Source of the DNA: Closterium sp. Naga37s-1
Lineage: Eukaryota > Streptophyta > Zygnematophyceae > Desmidiales > Closteriaceae
Assembly: GCA_947471745.1 (NCBI GenBank)
Contig: CANJKZ010000092.1
Coordinates: 1,240,001-1,304,000, forward strand
Length of the DNA: 64,000 bases
Direction of reading: 5' to 3'
Shown: positions 42,768-52,084 of the stretch, piece by piece
How positions within the stretch are numbered: the first letter of the stretch is position 1
Layout of the letters: each line of letters starts with the position of its first letter
Translations under genes and position numbers: made by a program
The notes under the pieces: model-generated
What the model was told of the DNA's origin: nothing
The model's input: only the letters and a program-made list of their open reading frames with translations
The model's database searches: none

Positions 42768-43718
42768 TTACCGCGTCGCATTTACCGGTAAACAGCATCC
42801 TCTTCTCACCTGCGCGTCGCCACAATTGACGGCCAAACTCGAGCTCGGAGGCACTGCGCGCCTGTCGGCCGGTAAGCTGACGGCGGCTGACGGCGCCGTC
42901 TGGTTAACGGCTACTGGGGCTCCCCAACTTCCTACGCTTGCCCTTCCTGGGGTACCAATCCCTGCGGTGGCTATTGGTGGGGTAACAATTTCGGAATTCG
43001 GAGATTCTCCATCTCGAGAGCCACTCTGGAGTCCGAATTTCGGAATAACCCCCGGATTAGGGGACATTCTTGAACTCGGGTCCGTTAACGGATTTCCCTG
43101 ACTCGCTCGTAACCGTTGAATCGCCTCCGCGGGAATGACATCGGTCGAGAACGGTAATAAAGGAGCTCCAGACGCGACGTTATTCGTCGACACACGAGGT
43201 AATACTACGGCCGCGCGTGACATCTGAGAAACCGGGCTAGGTTTTTGAGGTTCCGACGGCTGAGGAGAGGTGTCGGGATCCGGTGCGGCGACAAAAGCGT
43301 GAGCGGAAGTTAAGGCGCCACCGCCGGCTGTGGAAGTGGAGGAGGCTGGTTGAGCTTTTTGCACTTCCAGGAGCGGCGGCGGTTGAGCCATGTCGCAACC
43401 CCATAGCTTCGCCAGGTCCGCTGCAGACGGGCAGCCCGTGAAACATTCAAACACGTGACGGCTGTGGTTCGCGCCGGACGGATTCGCGTTGTGAGACGCG
43501 AGGTCACAATCCGGGCAGAGAGAAAGGTTTTCGTCCCGGCATCGCACGGAGGCTGGCTCCGCGTTGCACCCGTCGCAAAGCAGCGTGCGATGGTGGCGAA
43601 GGGAGAGATTATTCGCAGAATGAACTACTCGGTCGCATGAGAGGCAGAGCCTAGCGGAATCCGCTTTACAATAGACCGTGGCTCGGCCTTTTTCGCAGAA
43701 ATCGCAAATGGTCTCCAT
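42768..43718 (-). CDS. BBX: CONSTANS-like double B-box zinc finger protein (first exon)
   Basis: Two tandem B-box zinc fingers occupy residues 1-90. Box 1 is [20 protein letters not shown] with CLSCDRVVH; box 2 is [20 protein letters not shown] with CPDCDLASH. All Cys/His/Asp ligands are present. [10 protein letters not shown] after the boxes matches CONSTANS-like proteins. The coding exon most likely ends at 42810, where CAG/GTGAGA makes a strong phase 0 donor; the frame meets a stop at 42768 only inside the intron. Joined to the next exon (from 42495, intron about 314 bp) it gives a 1317-residue protein, far longer than usual COL proteins (350-450) and lacking CCT. B-box proteins act in light, circadian and photoperiod transcription by protein-protein contacts. 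If not joined, it is a short protein of about 316 residues. Confidence 0.85.
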   Translation of the reverse strand: METICDFCEKGRATVYCKADSARLCLSCDRVVHSANNLSLRHHRTLLCDGCNAEPASVRCRDENLSLCPDCDLASHNANPSGANHSRHVFECFTGCPSAADLAKLWGCDMAQPPPLLEVQKAQPASSTSTAGGGALTSAHAFVAAPDPDTSPQPSEPQKPSPVSQMSRAAVVLPRVSTNNVASGAPLLPFSTDVIPAEAIQRLRASQGNPLTDPSSRMSPNPGVIPKFGLQSGSRDGESPNSEIVTPPIATAGIGTPGRASVGSWGAPVAVNQTAPSAAVSLPADRRAVPPSSSLAVNCGDAQVRRGCCLPVNATR

Positions 43719-44616
43719 TGCCGATAAAACGGGACCCCTCGTCGGATAAGATGCTGTTTTATTTTGAATACAAGCTCATGTAATCTTCGGATATCTGCTG
43801 TCGTCTGCGTAAAACAAACACACACAATTCCCTCACAATAACGGCTCGACCTAAGGGTATTTATAAACGCAAGAGCTAACGCTGAACTACAGCCGAAAAC
43901 TATGGATGATCGTGGTCTTCACAGAGAGTGTGAATGTGTTATGTCATTGCACTCGTCTGTAGATCTAACCCTAGGGTTGAAGAGTTCAGTTGTGTTTTGT
44001 TTACAGCTCACACACAGCTCTGCAGGGAGACTGAGGTGAGGATGATTTTTTGAGAAGTGAGAGAGCGGAAAGTGGTGGGGGGGAGGGAGCGAAAGAAAAG
44101 GGAGAGAGAAGTGAGAGAAGCAAGAGAGGGGTAGAGGGAAGGGAGGGAGGAGGGAGAAGGACCCATCCGTGATCCGCCCATTATCCGGCGGGCAGGACTC
44201 CTGGAGAAGCTGAAAAGGGACCACAAACGCGTGGGATCATGGCATCCCCTGACGTGGCATGGACGCAGCACACGCCTCGTGTATGGTCAGACTCGCTCCG
44301 ATAAGTTCCATCGCCGCTGCTGATAGGGGGTACAAAAAGTTTTTCAACCGTATTGAGCTGTATAAACTGGCGGCGATGCCCGCAAGACTGACCGCGTAGG
44401 ACAGCCAGCCCGAACGTGTGCGCTGCGCTGGTTCAGTTTCCCCTCCCGAACCAAAATCCGCTGGTTCGGTATGGATGAGGTCATGGAGAAGGGGTTTGTT
44501 TGTTTGTCCCTCCCTCACTCCCCTACCTATGTTCCTTCCCGGAATCCTACCGCCAGAAGCCACCACAGGCTACACTCTGTTTCCCCCAAACCACCCAACA
44601 CAGACCACACAACTAA
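43719..44616. other. B-box gene 5' flank; one doubtful small frame
   Basis: 44040-44165 is purine-rich simple sequence. A minus-strand frame at 44237-44566 (109 residues) includes a hydrophobic stretch (GWLSYAVSLAGIAASLYSSI) that could be membrane-spanning. I do not recognise it and would not call it without transcript support. Confidence 0.35.
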
Positions 44617-44776
44617 GGGTGCATTCGTGGCCCGTGTCAGACTTCAGGTCAAAAGCCCTTAGTCTCCAATTTGGCTCATCCGAACTCGGATTTGCCTCAA
44701 AAACGAGCCACTTCGGGTCTTCCGAGCCTCCACTTCGGGTCTGACCTGATGTCTGACACAGACTACGAATGCTCCC
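44617..44776. mobile_element. 160-bp MITE, Harbinger-like
   Basis: Imperfect terminal inverted repeats of about 40 bp begin GGG(T/A)GCATTCGT and include GTGTCAGAC and TCAGGTCA in both arms. They are flanked by TAA direct repeats (44614-44616 and 44777-44779). The element is nearly all inverted repeat and has no coding capacity. Confidence 0.88.
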
Positions 44777-45361
44777 TAAGCCAAACCATCCTTGGGCTGC
44801 CCCCAAGACAAATGGATGGCCTTCCGCCAACGTCATGGAGCACAACAAGGTGGTGTGGTGTGGATCGCATTGGGGAACGAGTGCCAGTACAGTTGGGGTG
44901 GGGGGGACGGACAGATTCATCCAGATCCATCATTGCATGGTATCGAAACATTTACCTGCCTGCCCTAATGACGGCCTCCGCATCTACCGCTGATGCGCTG
45001 GCACAAGAACGTCCTTCATCCACCCCAAACAGCCATGTGTTGCCCTGAAACCTTGTCGGATTGGCCAAGTCTGGTTAGGCGGGTGGTTCATTCAATTGAG
45101 AGATCATGTCAGCGATGGCAAACGCCATGTGCAATCCGTTCAACCGCTCTGTACTTGATGTGCTGCTCACAGCCATGTAATTCAGGAAAAAGGTCGTATC
45201 AGAACTTGTTTTGCCAAGTAGGCTCGCGCCACGTAGTCCAGATGTTAACCACAAGCTCGGTTCGTGTTGGGTGTAACCTTCCCCCACATGCACGTGCAAT
45301 GAATTCGTCTAGAATCTTCCCATGTTTTGAGGAGGTTTCAACTTTTCAGATGGAATGCTCA

Positions 45362-45824
45362 GGGCGTGTCCAGCGCGTACATTTTGGGAATATTAGTACC
45401 TTCACACGTTTCCCGGCTCAAAAAATCTCCGTGTACCAAAAAACGAATTTAAGGTGTGTCGAGTCCGAAGGATTGGGCCTTCCAGCGCGCGGACACAACC
45501 CTCTGCACACAAATTTCTACAGTTCGTGGAAAACGAGGTAACTGGTTGCCTCGTCTATCATCGCACAGAAATTCACGCACAAGCGAAAATTCCACGCTTG
45601 AACGAAAATTACTGTAGCGGGCAGGACGCAATGCTGTACCCTTGTTCGCGCGCACACTGATTCCAGTAACGTGTGTTAGACGATTCGTCGTACGCGCAGC
45701 GGGCGTGCCGTCTTGTGAACGGAAGCTGATCGTGTCCAACCTTTTTGTAAAATGCAGTGTTACAATAGGAAATTTGGTAACTGAATGGGTTTATGAACTG
45801 TAAATTTACGCGCTGGACACGCCC
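45362..45824. mobile_element. 463-bp MITE, Harbinger-like
   Basis: Eighteen-base perfect terminal inverted repeats (GGGCGTGTCCAGCGCGTA) are flanked by TCA direct repeats (45359-45361 and 45825-45827). There is no transposase frame. The target is TCA rather than the usual TTA/TAA. Confidence 0.88.
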
Positions 45825-45827
45825 TCA

Positions 45828-46674
45828 GCAATAAAATACATCCTCGATATATTAGCTTTCATGAATCCACCACTGGTGAAGCTGTTGAGTTGATGATTAC
45901 AAGCAGTTTGGAGAAAAGTCACAAGTCATTTTATATAGCTTTTGGATCCTGAAGGTTCATGTTGTATACGATGCAGTCATATTCGTCCCAATGTATACTT
46001 ATGCCGTATGCTTACTCTGACTCGTGGGGCGTATCTTGTAAGGACGCATCTGCGTTGTATGCCATTTCTTTTATATAGAAGACACGAACCCTTTTCCAGT
46101 AACGAAATAAAATGCCAGAGTTTTCGTGTTCTTCATGAATTTATTTGTAAATGAAAATGAAAATGCTTGCAATCCCCAACTCTATTAATGTCGCAAATAC
46201 ATAATCCGACAAAGTAATCTGCTGCCTTTCACCGTGGTCCTAGTCGAATAAACTATTCTTACCAGAGTTTATCAAAAGGGATTAACAGTTCGCATAGAAA
46301 AATGTGCGATAGAAGTTTGTATTTGGATAAGGTAGCATAGCAAGCATGACATTTTGATATAAGCGCTGGCTGGAAGTGTTTTTGCTCTTGTTTCTTACCA
46401 GCTCGGGTCCCTCATGGCGAATTTTTATTCGCCAGCGCCAGGAGGCATGCAGGTCCGTCTGTCAGCAACTGAATATGTCACTGCCATGACGTGATCGTCG
46501 CGCCGCCAGGGCTCTTATGCTGTTTCTCCGAGGTGGACAAGTCCATAGGGATCGTCGAAAGGCGAGCACGAGGAAGTCGATGATTTCGAGGAAGCAACCT
46601 AAGAGAAGCGTAGCGTCGGTGAAGCAGTGGCAGGAGGAAACCATCATAAGAGCAGTACCATCGCACTGTCAGCC
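45828..46674. other. 5' flank of the glutathione transferase
   Basis: AT-rich intergenic DNA; no gene is recognisable. It likely contains the transferase promoter. Confidence 0.45.
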
Positions 46675-49600
46675 ATGGTCGGAGCTCAAGGTTTCGTTTC
46701 TCGTTTTTTCTCGCCAGCTGGGTTGGTTCGGTCGCTGAAGCCACTTCACGTTTTTCAGCACAGCAGCTTTCTGTCGACATCGTCGCCGTCCGTTCTGAGC
46801 GGATCTCCCGGACCCGTAGCAGCCAGCATGATCCGCACCGCACCTATCCAAAATCCGCGTATCCCTTTTGTCGCCGCCGCTGTTCTTGCTTCTCCATCCC
46901 TTAAATCGTGCGATTCGTTCTCGCGGAAGAATCAAAGCGTGCGGGTGTCAGGCTGGTTAAGCGCTGCCAGGGGAACGGAAAGAAAGCGACTCGGTGTTTC
47001 TTGCTTCTCGGCTGGAAGAGTATTTTCCTCCATGGCGCAAGGGCAGCAAGTTGCGGGTACCGCGGACGATCGAGTCAGCCTTGGCGATGACGCGTCGTCG
47101 CGCATCCAGCTCTACTCGTTCGCCACTCCCAATGGCATGAAGGTGCGTGTAACGGTATTTCACGCTCTATGGCTTTCGCCACTCTCCTTGTCTCTCGCTC
47201 GTATCGTCCCGCGCCTTGATTTTGCATCCGCCCTTCGTATAATTTCACCGTGATACAGTATCTTGTATCACCTATTGAACTCCCTCTCTCTCTCTCTCTT
47301 CCCCTCCCTTCAGGTAAGCATTGCTCTGGAGGAGATGCAGCTACCATACGACGCGCACACAGTGATTGTTTCTGTGTCAGAAGATCTTATCTCAATTATC
47401 TATCTCCCTCTCTTTCCGTCGCTTTCCCTCTCGATCTCTCTTCAGGTGAGCATCGCGTTAGAGGAGATGCAGCTGCCATACGACGCGCACACGGTGAACC
47501 ATGAAAGTGTTTGTCTCTGAAGACTGACTGTATATCACCTATTTCTCCGCCTCTATTTTCCTCTCCCTCTCTCTTCAGGTGAGCATCGCTCTGGTTGAGA
47601 TGCAGCTACCATACCACGCGCTCGAGATGAGTGTGTGTGTGTCTGAAGATCTCATATCTCATTGATTGCAATGTCTAACTCACTGTCGTTCTCCCTCGCC
47701 CTCCTTTCAGGTGAGCATCGCACTGGAGGAGATGCAGCTACCCTATGACGCGCACACGGTGAACATAATGAAGGGCGAGCAGTTCAACCCGGAATTCATT
47801 GCAATCAACCCCAACAACAAGATCCCTGCCATCGTCAATCCCAAGGGAGGCCCAGGTGAGGCGATTGCTTTGGAGGATATGCAGTTGCCATACGATGCGC
47901 GCACAGTGAGCATGACGGTTCGAGCCTGGGTTCATTGCAATCAACCCCAACAACAAGATCCCTGCCACCGTGGATCCCAAGGGAGGCCCAGGTGAGCATT
48001 GCCTTGTAGGAGATGCAGGTGCCATATGATGCGCGAACAGTGAGCATGACGGTTCGAGCCTGGGTTCCTTGCCATCAACCCCAACAACAAGATCCCTGCC
48101 ATCGTGGATCTCAAGGGAGGGCCAGGTGAGGCAATTGCTTGTAGAGTGTCGACTGCGATATCGCTTGCTGCTCTTTTTGTGCGTATTTTCGTCCATTTCA
48201 ATCTCAGAATCGGTTGCTAGATGAAGGATTCAGTATCTCTTGCTGCGAGAATCGCTGTTCTCATTTTGCGCTTCCAATCCTCGTTTTCCGTTCTTTTGCT
48301 GTACGTACTCACACCAGACGTCACCCCAGTGAACATATATAAGAGCAGGGCCATTCTGCTGATCTACCGAACAAGTTGTGGAGCGTTTCAAACTGGACAT
48401 TTTGTTTTTCCCCTGTACGACCTCCCACCAGACGGCACCCCGTTGAAGATATTTGAGAGCGGGGCCATCCTGCTGTATCTGGCGGAGAGGTCGGGCAAGT
48501 TTCTGCCGCAGGATGCCGTGCAGCGATGGGAGACCATTTCGTGGCTCTTCTTTCAAGTGGGCGGCGTCGGTCCCATGTTCGGCCAGGTGAGGTGCTTGCT
48601 TAGCGTGACCCATGTTTGGCCAGGTGAGACTTCGAATGAGGTATGAATCGACTCAAAACATGCCGTGCAGCGATGGGACACCATGTCCTGGCTCTTCTTT
48701 AAAGTCGCAGGCGTCGGTCCCATGCTCGGTCAGGTGAAATGTCTGATGTGTTTCCTGTTTCGGTTCTATGATGACCGCACCTTCCTCCACCTCTCCATAC
48801 TCCTCCATCTCTCCATACTCCGCAAACCTCTCCAAACGAAACCAGGCTAACACAAAATCGGGGTTCAAACACGTGTGAGACCACCCGTACCCCCTCCATT
48901 GTACTTTGACCCATGCACAACTTATTACGACTTATCACCCGAACCTCCCTCCCCCCGCCCCCGTTGTCCCTGTCCTTCCCCTCTCCCTCCAGTTCGGCAT
49001 GTTTTATAAGTTTGCACGCGAGCAATGCGAATCCTGCAGCTGCAGTGTACCTCTGCCCTTAAATACGCCCCTTCCCACATTTCTTTTCCCCCCTTCCTCT
49101 ACACAGTTCGGCATGTTCTACAAGTTCGCGGGCGACAAGTGCGACCATCCGTACCCGCTGCAGCGCTACACGGAGGAGACGCGGCGGCTGCTGGGGGTGC
49201 TGGAGAAGCGGCTGGAGGGGAGGGAGTTCCTGGTGGATGCGGGGTACACCATTGCTGACATGGCCACCTTCCCCTGGGTCAACTCGCTGCTGGTGCGTGC
49301 GTGGGGGTGGTAAGGTGGGTAGTTAGGGTGGTTCGGTAGGTGGCCTACCCGGTGGCTACACCATCACTGACATGGCCACCTTCCCCTGGGTCAACTCGCT
49401 ACAGGTGCGTGCGTGGGTGGGGGGGTGGGGTGGTTGGGGTGGGTGGTTTTTATGGCTAGTACACTGGTGGGTGGGTGGTTTTCATAGCTAGGTCATGGCT
49501 GGTGCGTGGGTGGGTGGTTTATGGAGCTATTTTGCTGGGGGCGGGTGGGTGGGTTAGTGAATTGGCGAGGGTGTTTGTTTTGTTACCTCGGTAGATGGCG

Positions 49601-49895
49601 ATTTCCCTCTTATTCTCCCGTGGATCAACTTGTTAGAAATGGATTGCTGCGGTGTGCTCTGCTAGGTATTTATCTACTGCAGCTCTAGACTTACATCGTC
49701 TCCTGACTATGGCGAGTGTCATGCTAAGTTAAACGTATTCATCTCTGGCATTGTACTGCTTGTGCTGTTCTTCAGGTGTTTTACAAAGCAGATGACCAGT
49801 TGCATCTGTCGTCATATCCTCGGGTTTTGGAGTGGAAGGATCGTTGCATGGCGCGTCCTCTCACAGCCAAGGGCATGCACATTTGCTCGCCCTAA
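46675..49895 (+). CDS. Nu-class (YfcG/YghU-like) glutathione transferase / disulfide reductase
   Basis: Thioredoxin-fold GST expected to use glutathione for disulfide-bond or peroxide reduction. Exons 46675-47142, 47711-47855, 48432-48586, 49107-49292, 49776-49895 agree in phase and give 357 residues. Family marks are [81 protein letters not shown] and [12 protein letters not shown], the bacterial-type nu-class pattern. About 140 residues precede the fold. They start [12 protein letters not shown] and are rich in Ser/Arg, so they probably hold an organelle transit peptide. A later Met (MAQGQQVAG) could make a cytosolic form. Exon 2 has three upstream and two downstream echoes, exon 3 echoes on both sides, and exon 4 echoes of both ends. 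Confidence 0.9.
47310..47625 (+). repeat. Three echoes of transferase exon 2 5' edge
   Basis: Acceptor cttcag plus [16 protein letters not shown] recurs at about 47315, 47445 and 47579, spaced 130-135 bp, ahead of the complete exon at 47711. Coding identity is high in all three. Each runs out after about 16 codons into its own intron-like sequence. Confidence 0.9.
47856..48130 (+). repeat. Two near-full echoes of transferase exon 2
   Basis: Two consecutive copies of about 138 bp include the exon body and donor (gaggcccaggtgag). They carry frameshifts and a truncated acceptor, so they are probably not spliced. Confidence 0.88.
48315..48745 (+). repeat. Echoes of transferase exon 3
   Basis: A diverged copy of the 5' edge is at 48317-48375. 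Copies of the 3' edge with donor are at about 48605-48630 and 48660-48740. The last is preceded by gaatcgactcaaaac, part of the palindrome family. Confidence 0.85.
48985..49410 (+). repeat. Echoes of transferase exon 4
   Basis: A copy of the exon 4 start (FGMFYKFA) lies at about 48992-49030. A copy of its end ([17 protein letters not shown] plus GTGCGT) lies at about 49350-49408. They flank the complete exon. Confidence 0.85.
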
Positions 49896-50222
49896 TTTGC
49901 TTGGCCTTGTACATAGTAACTAACAGAATTAGAGGTGTTGGGCTGGCTAGCTACTAGAGTAAATGTGGTGTTAGCAACTGCATGTACACTCTGATTGTAT
50001 ATACACGAATATGTGTCCCTCCGCGTATGCTGCATGCTGCTGCTGCCCTTGACAGCTGCTTTCAGCGAGGATGCAGCAGCATGCATCTGTTGACTCTAGG
50101 GGGATGGTGTTGAGGTTTCTGTTACTGTTTAGACCACTGTAAAGCTTACAAATCCAAATTCATATGCTGAGTAGACACTAGAGGTGATAGCTAGCCCTGC
50201 AAATTTGATGGGTGTCAATTAA

Positions 50223-50484
50223 AGCCCGCGTCCCAAATTGCGGGCCGCGAGGGTCAAGTTTTTAAAACTTGACGAAGTTTAGAGTGTCCAAGCTTTTGAA
50301 AGTCACGCACTTGCAATTTGGGACTTTCGAAGACAGATTCACTCACCAGGGGGAAAACCGAGGGTTGGCTGGGTCTCGCGAAAAAAACGAACCTAGACGA
50401 AATGGGAAACTCTCGCCAAAGCCCACACCAGAAAAACTCCCTCTGGTCAACTTTTAAAAGCATGAACAATTTGGGCCGCCGGCT
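50223..50484. mobile_element. 262-bp MITE with TTAA target
   Basis: Ends AGCC(C/G)GCG(T/G)CCCAAATTG are inverted (16 of 18 match) and flanked by TTAA (50219-50222 and 50485-50488). The paralogous segment near 55680 (gtcaattcagcaattgatga) lacks the insert, so it is an empty site. The TTAA target fits piggyBac-type activity, but the ends do not start CCC. Confidence 0.85.
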
Positions 50485-50599
50485 TTAAGCAAATGATGAC
50501 CCCTGCACAGCAGGCAGAAGCACTACTTGATTCCAGCACGAACATTAAGAGCGCGATTACTGCTCTGCTTTATCACACATGACAGCATGCAGCAGTCAA

Positions 50600-51290
50600 C
50601 ACTCCTTAGCTATATATCCATGCTTTTAGAATTCTTATTGGTATCATTCTGAATTGAGAAAGATTGTAGAGGCAATGTACACTTCTTAGCTACCGTATGG
50701 CCCCGGATATAAGCGCATATGCGCTTATAATAAGTTCATTTTTTTTAGGGGTGGCGCTTGTAATTGAGTAACGGCCATAAGCGCCGGCGCTTATATAATG
50801 ACAAATACAAAATTATACATTAAAGGTACCAAACTGTACCTTTCATTGTTGCCAATTCAAACGAGTCGAAATAAAAAAGCGTCAAAAAGCAGAATCGCGC
50901 GCAAGCGATTCTGCTACCTGTACACGGGCAAATTCGCGTCACTTTGCAGGCATGCCAGCACATCCTGACTGGGCGCGCAGCCAGTCAGGTCTTCGCGAGT
51001 CAAACGAAGCGAAATTGAGTTTTGACTCGCTGCAAAGCTGAAATTCGTTACCGATTTAAACTGAGAATTTAAATTATAAATGGGGGGCGCTTATAATAAG
51101 TAATTGTTTTTCAGGGGGGGCGCTTATAATCGAGTTTCGGCCATAAGCGCCATGCTCCAGATAGAAGCGCCGGCGCCTGTAATAGGCCGGCGCCTATATC
51201 CGGGGCCATACGGTATATATGTACATGCTTTTAAAACTCTTAATTGTACCGTATCAGTCTGAATTGAGAAATATTGAAGGGGCGATGGCT
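50600..51290. repeat. Tandem duplication flanking the TA MITE
   Basis: About 90 bp (ttagctatatat...catgcttttagaattctt...ctgaattgagaaa) at 50603-50690 recurs beyond the element at about 51214-51275. The MITE therefore sits at the junction or in one copy. Confidence 0.75.
50693..51213. mobile_element. 521-bp MITE with TA target
   Basis: Nineteen-base perfect terminal inverted repeats (CCGTATGGCCCCGGATATA) flanked by TA. Subterminal gcgcttataa motifs repeat in both orientations. The paralogous site near 55830 (cttcttaggtatgtatatac) is empty. No transposase frame. The TA duplication suggests Tc1/mariner-type mobilisation. Confidence 0.9.
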
Positions 51291-51625
51291 GAAACCAAGG
51301 TACTTGCAGAGATGATGCGATGTGAAGAGAGAGGCAACGTTGCTCCGCAATGAAGTGGCGTCGAGCGAGAGAACGGGCACTGCTATGACACACAGCCAGT
51401 AGTGCTGCCGATTTTTGAGTCGACTAACAAATCCATGAAGTGGCGTCGAGCAAGAGAACGGGCACTGCTATGATACACAGCCAGTAGTGCTGAGTCGGCT
51501 AGGATTTAAAAAAAGAGGAACGCCAACAGTGTCGGTCGGGTCAAGAAGGGTGGTTGAACTTGAAAGCAGGGCACTTGCACAAAGGAGGCGAAGTGGAGTC
51601 AGAGCCAGCAATGCTCCGCTAGGAA
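51285..51625 (-). repeat. Echoes of orphan-gene exon 4 and a 56-bp duplication with palindrome
   Basis: Copies of the exon 4 3' end lie at about 51285-51350 and 51543-51625. The block atgaagtggcgtcgagc...ccagtagtgctg (about 56 bp) occurs at 51350-51405 and again from 51434. Between them is ttttgagtcgacta (from 51414). Confidence 0.8.
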
Positions 51626-51690
51626 GTGGCATGGGACAACGCTGTACAGGCGCTAACAGTGTTGGGTCAATAGGATTGAAGAAAGGGTGG

Positions 51691-52038
51691 TTAAAACCAG
51701 GGCACGTGCAGAAAGGATGCAATGAGGAGGGAAAGCCAGCGCTGCTCTGGTGGCGACAAGTGATAGCCGAAGGAGAGAGTCCTGCCGCCCGCCAGGGTGA
51801 GCTGGCAGAACGTGGTTGGTCGAGAGCGGTAGTAGTATTGGCCCTCGCCCTCGTAATTGTGATTGTATTGGTCCTGCAAGGGAGGAGTTGGACGGAATAG
51901 GAGGAATATGGGGGGCGGAGCTTCAAGCAACAATGGACGTAAGAGAGGTGGTGGCGGTAGTGGTATTGGCCGTACTCCCACCCACGAGTCATGGTAAGAT
52001 CCTGCAGGTAGGGAGCTGGTGGTGGTGGTGGTGGTGGT

Positions 52039-52084
<46 letters not shown>

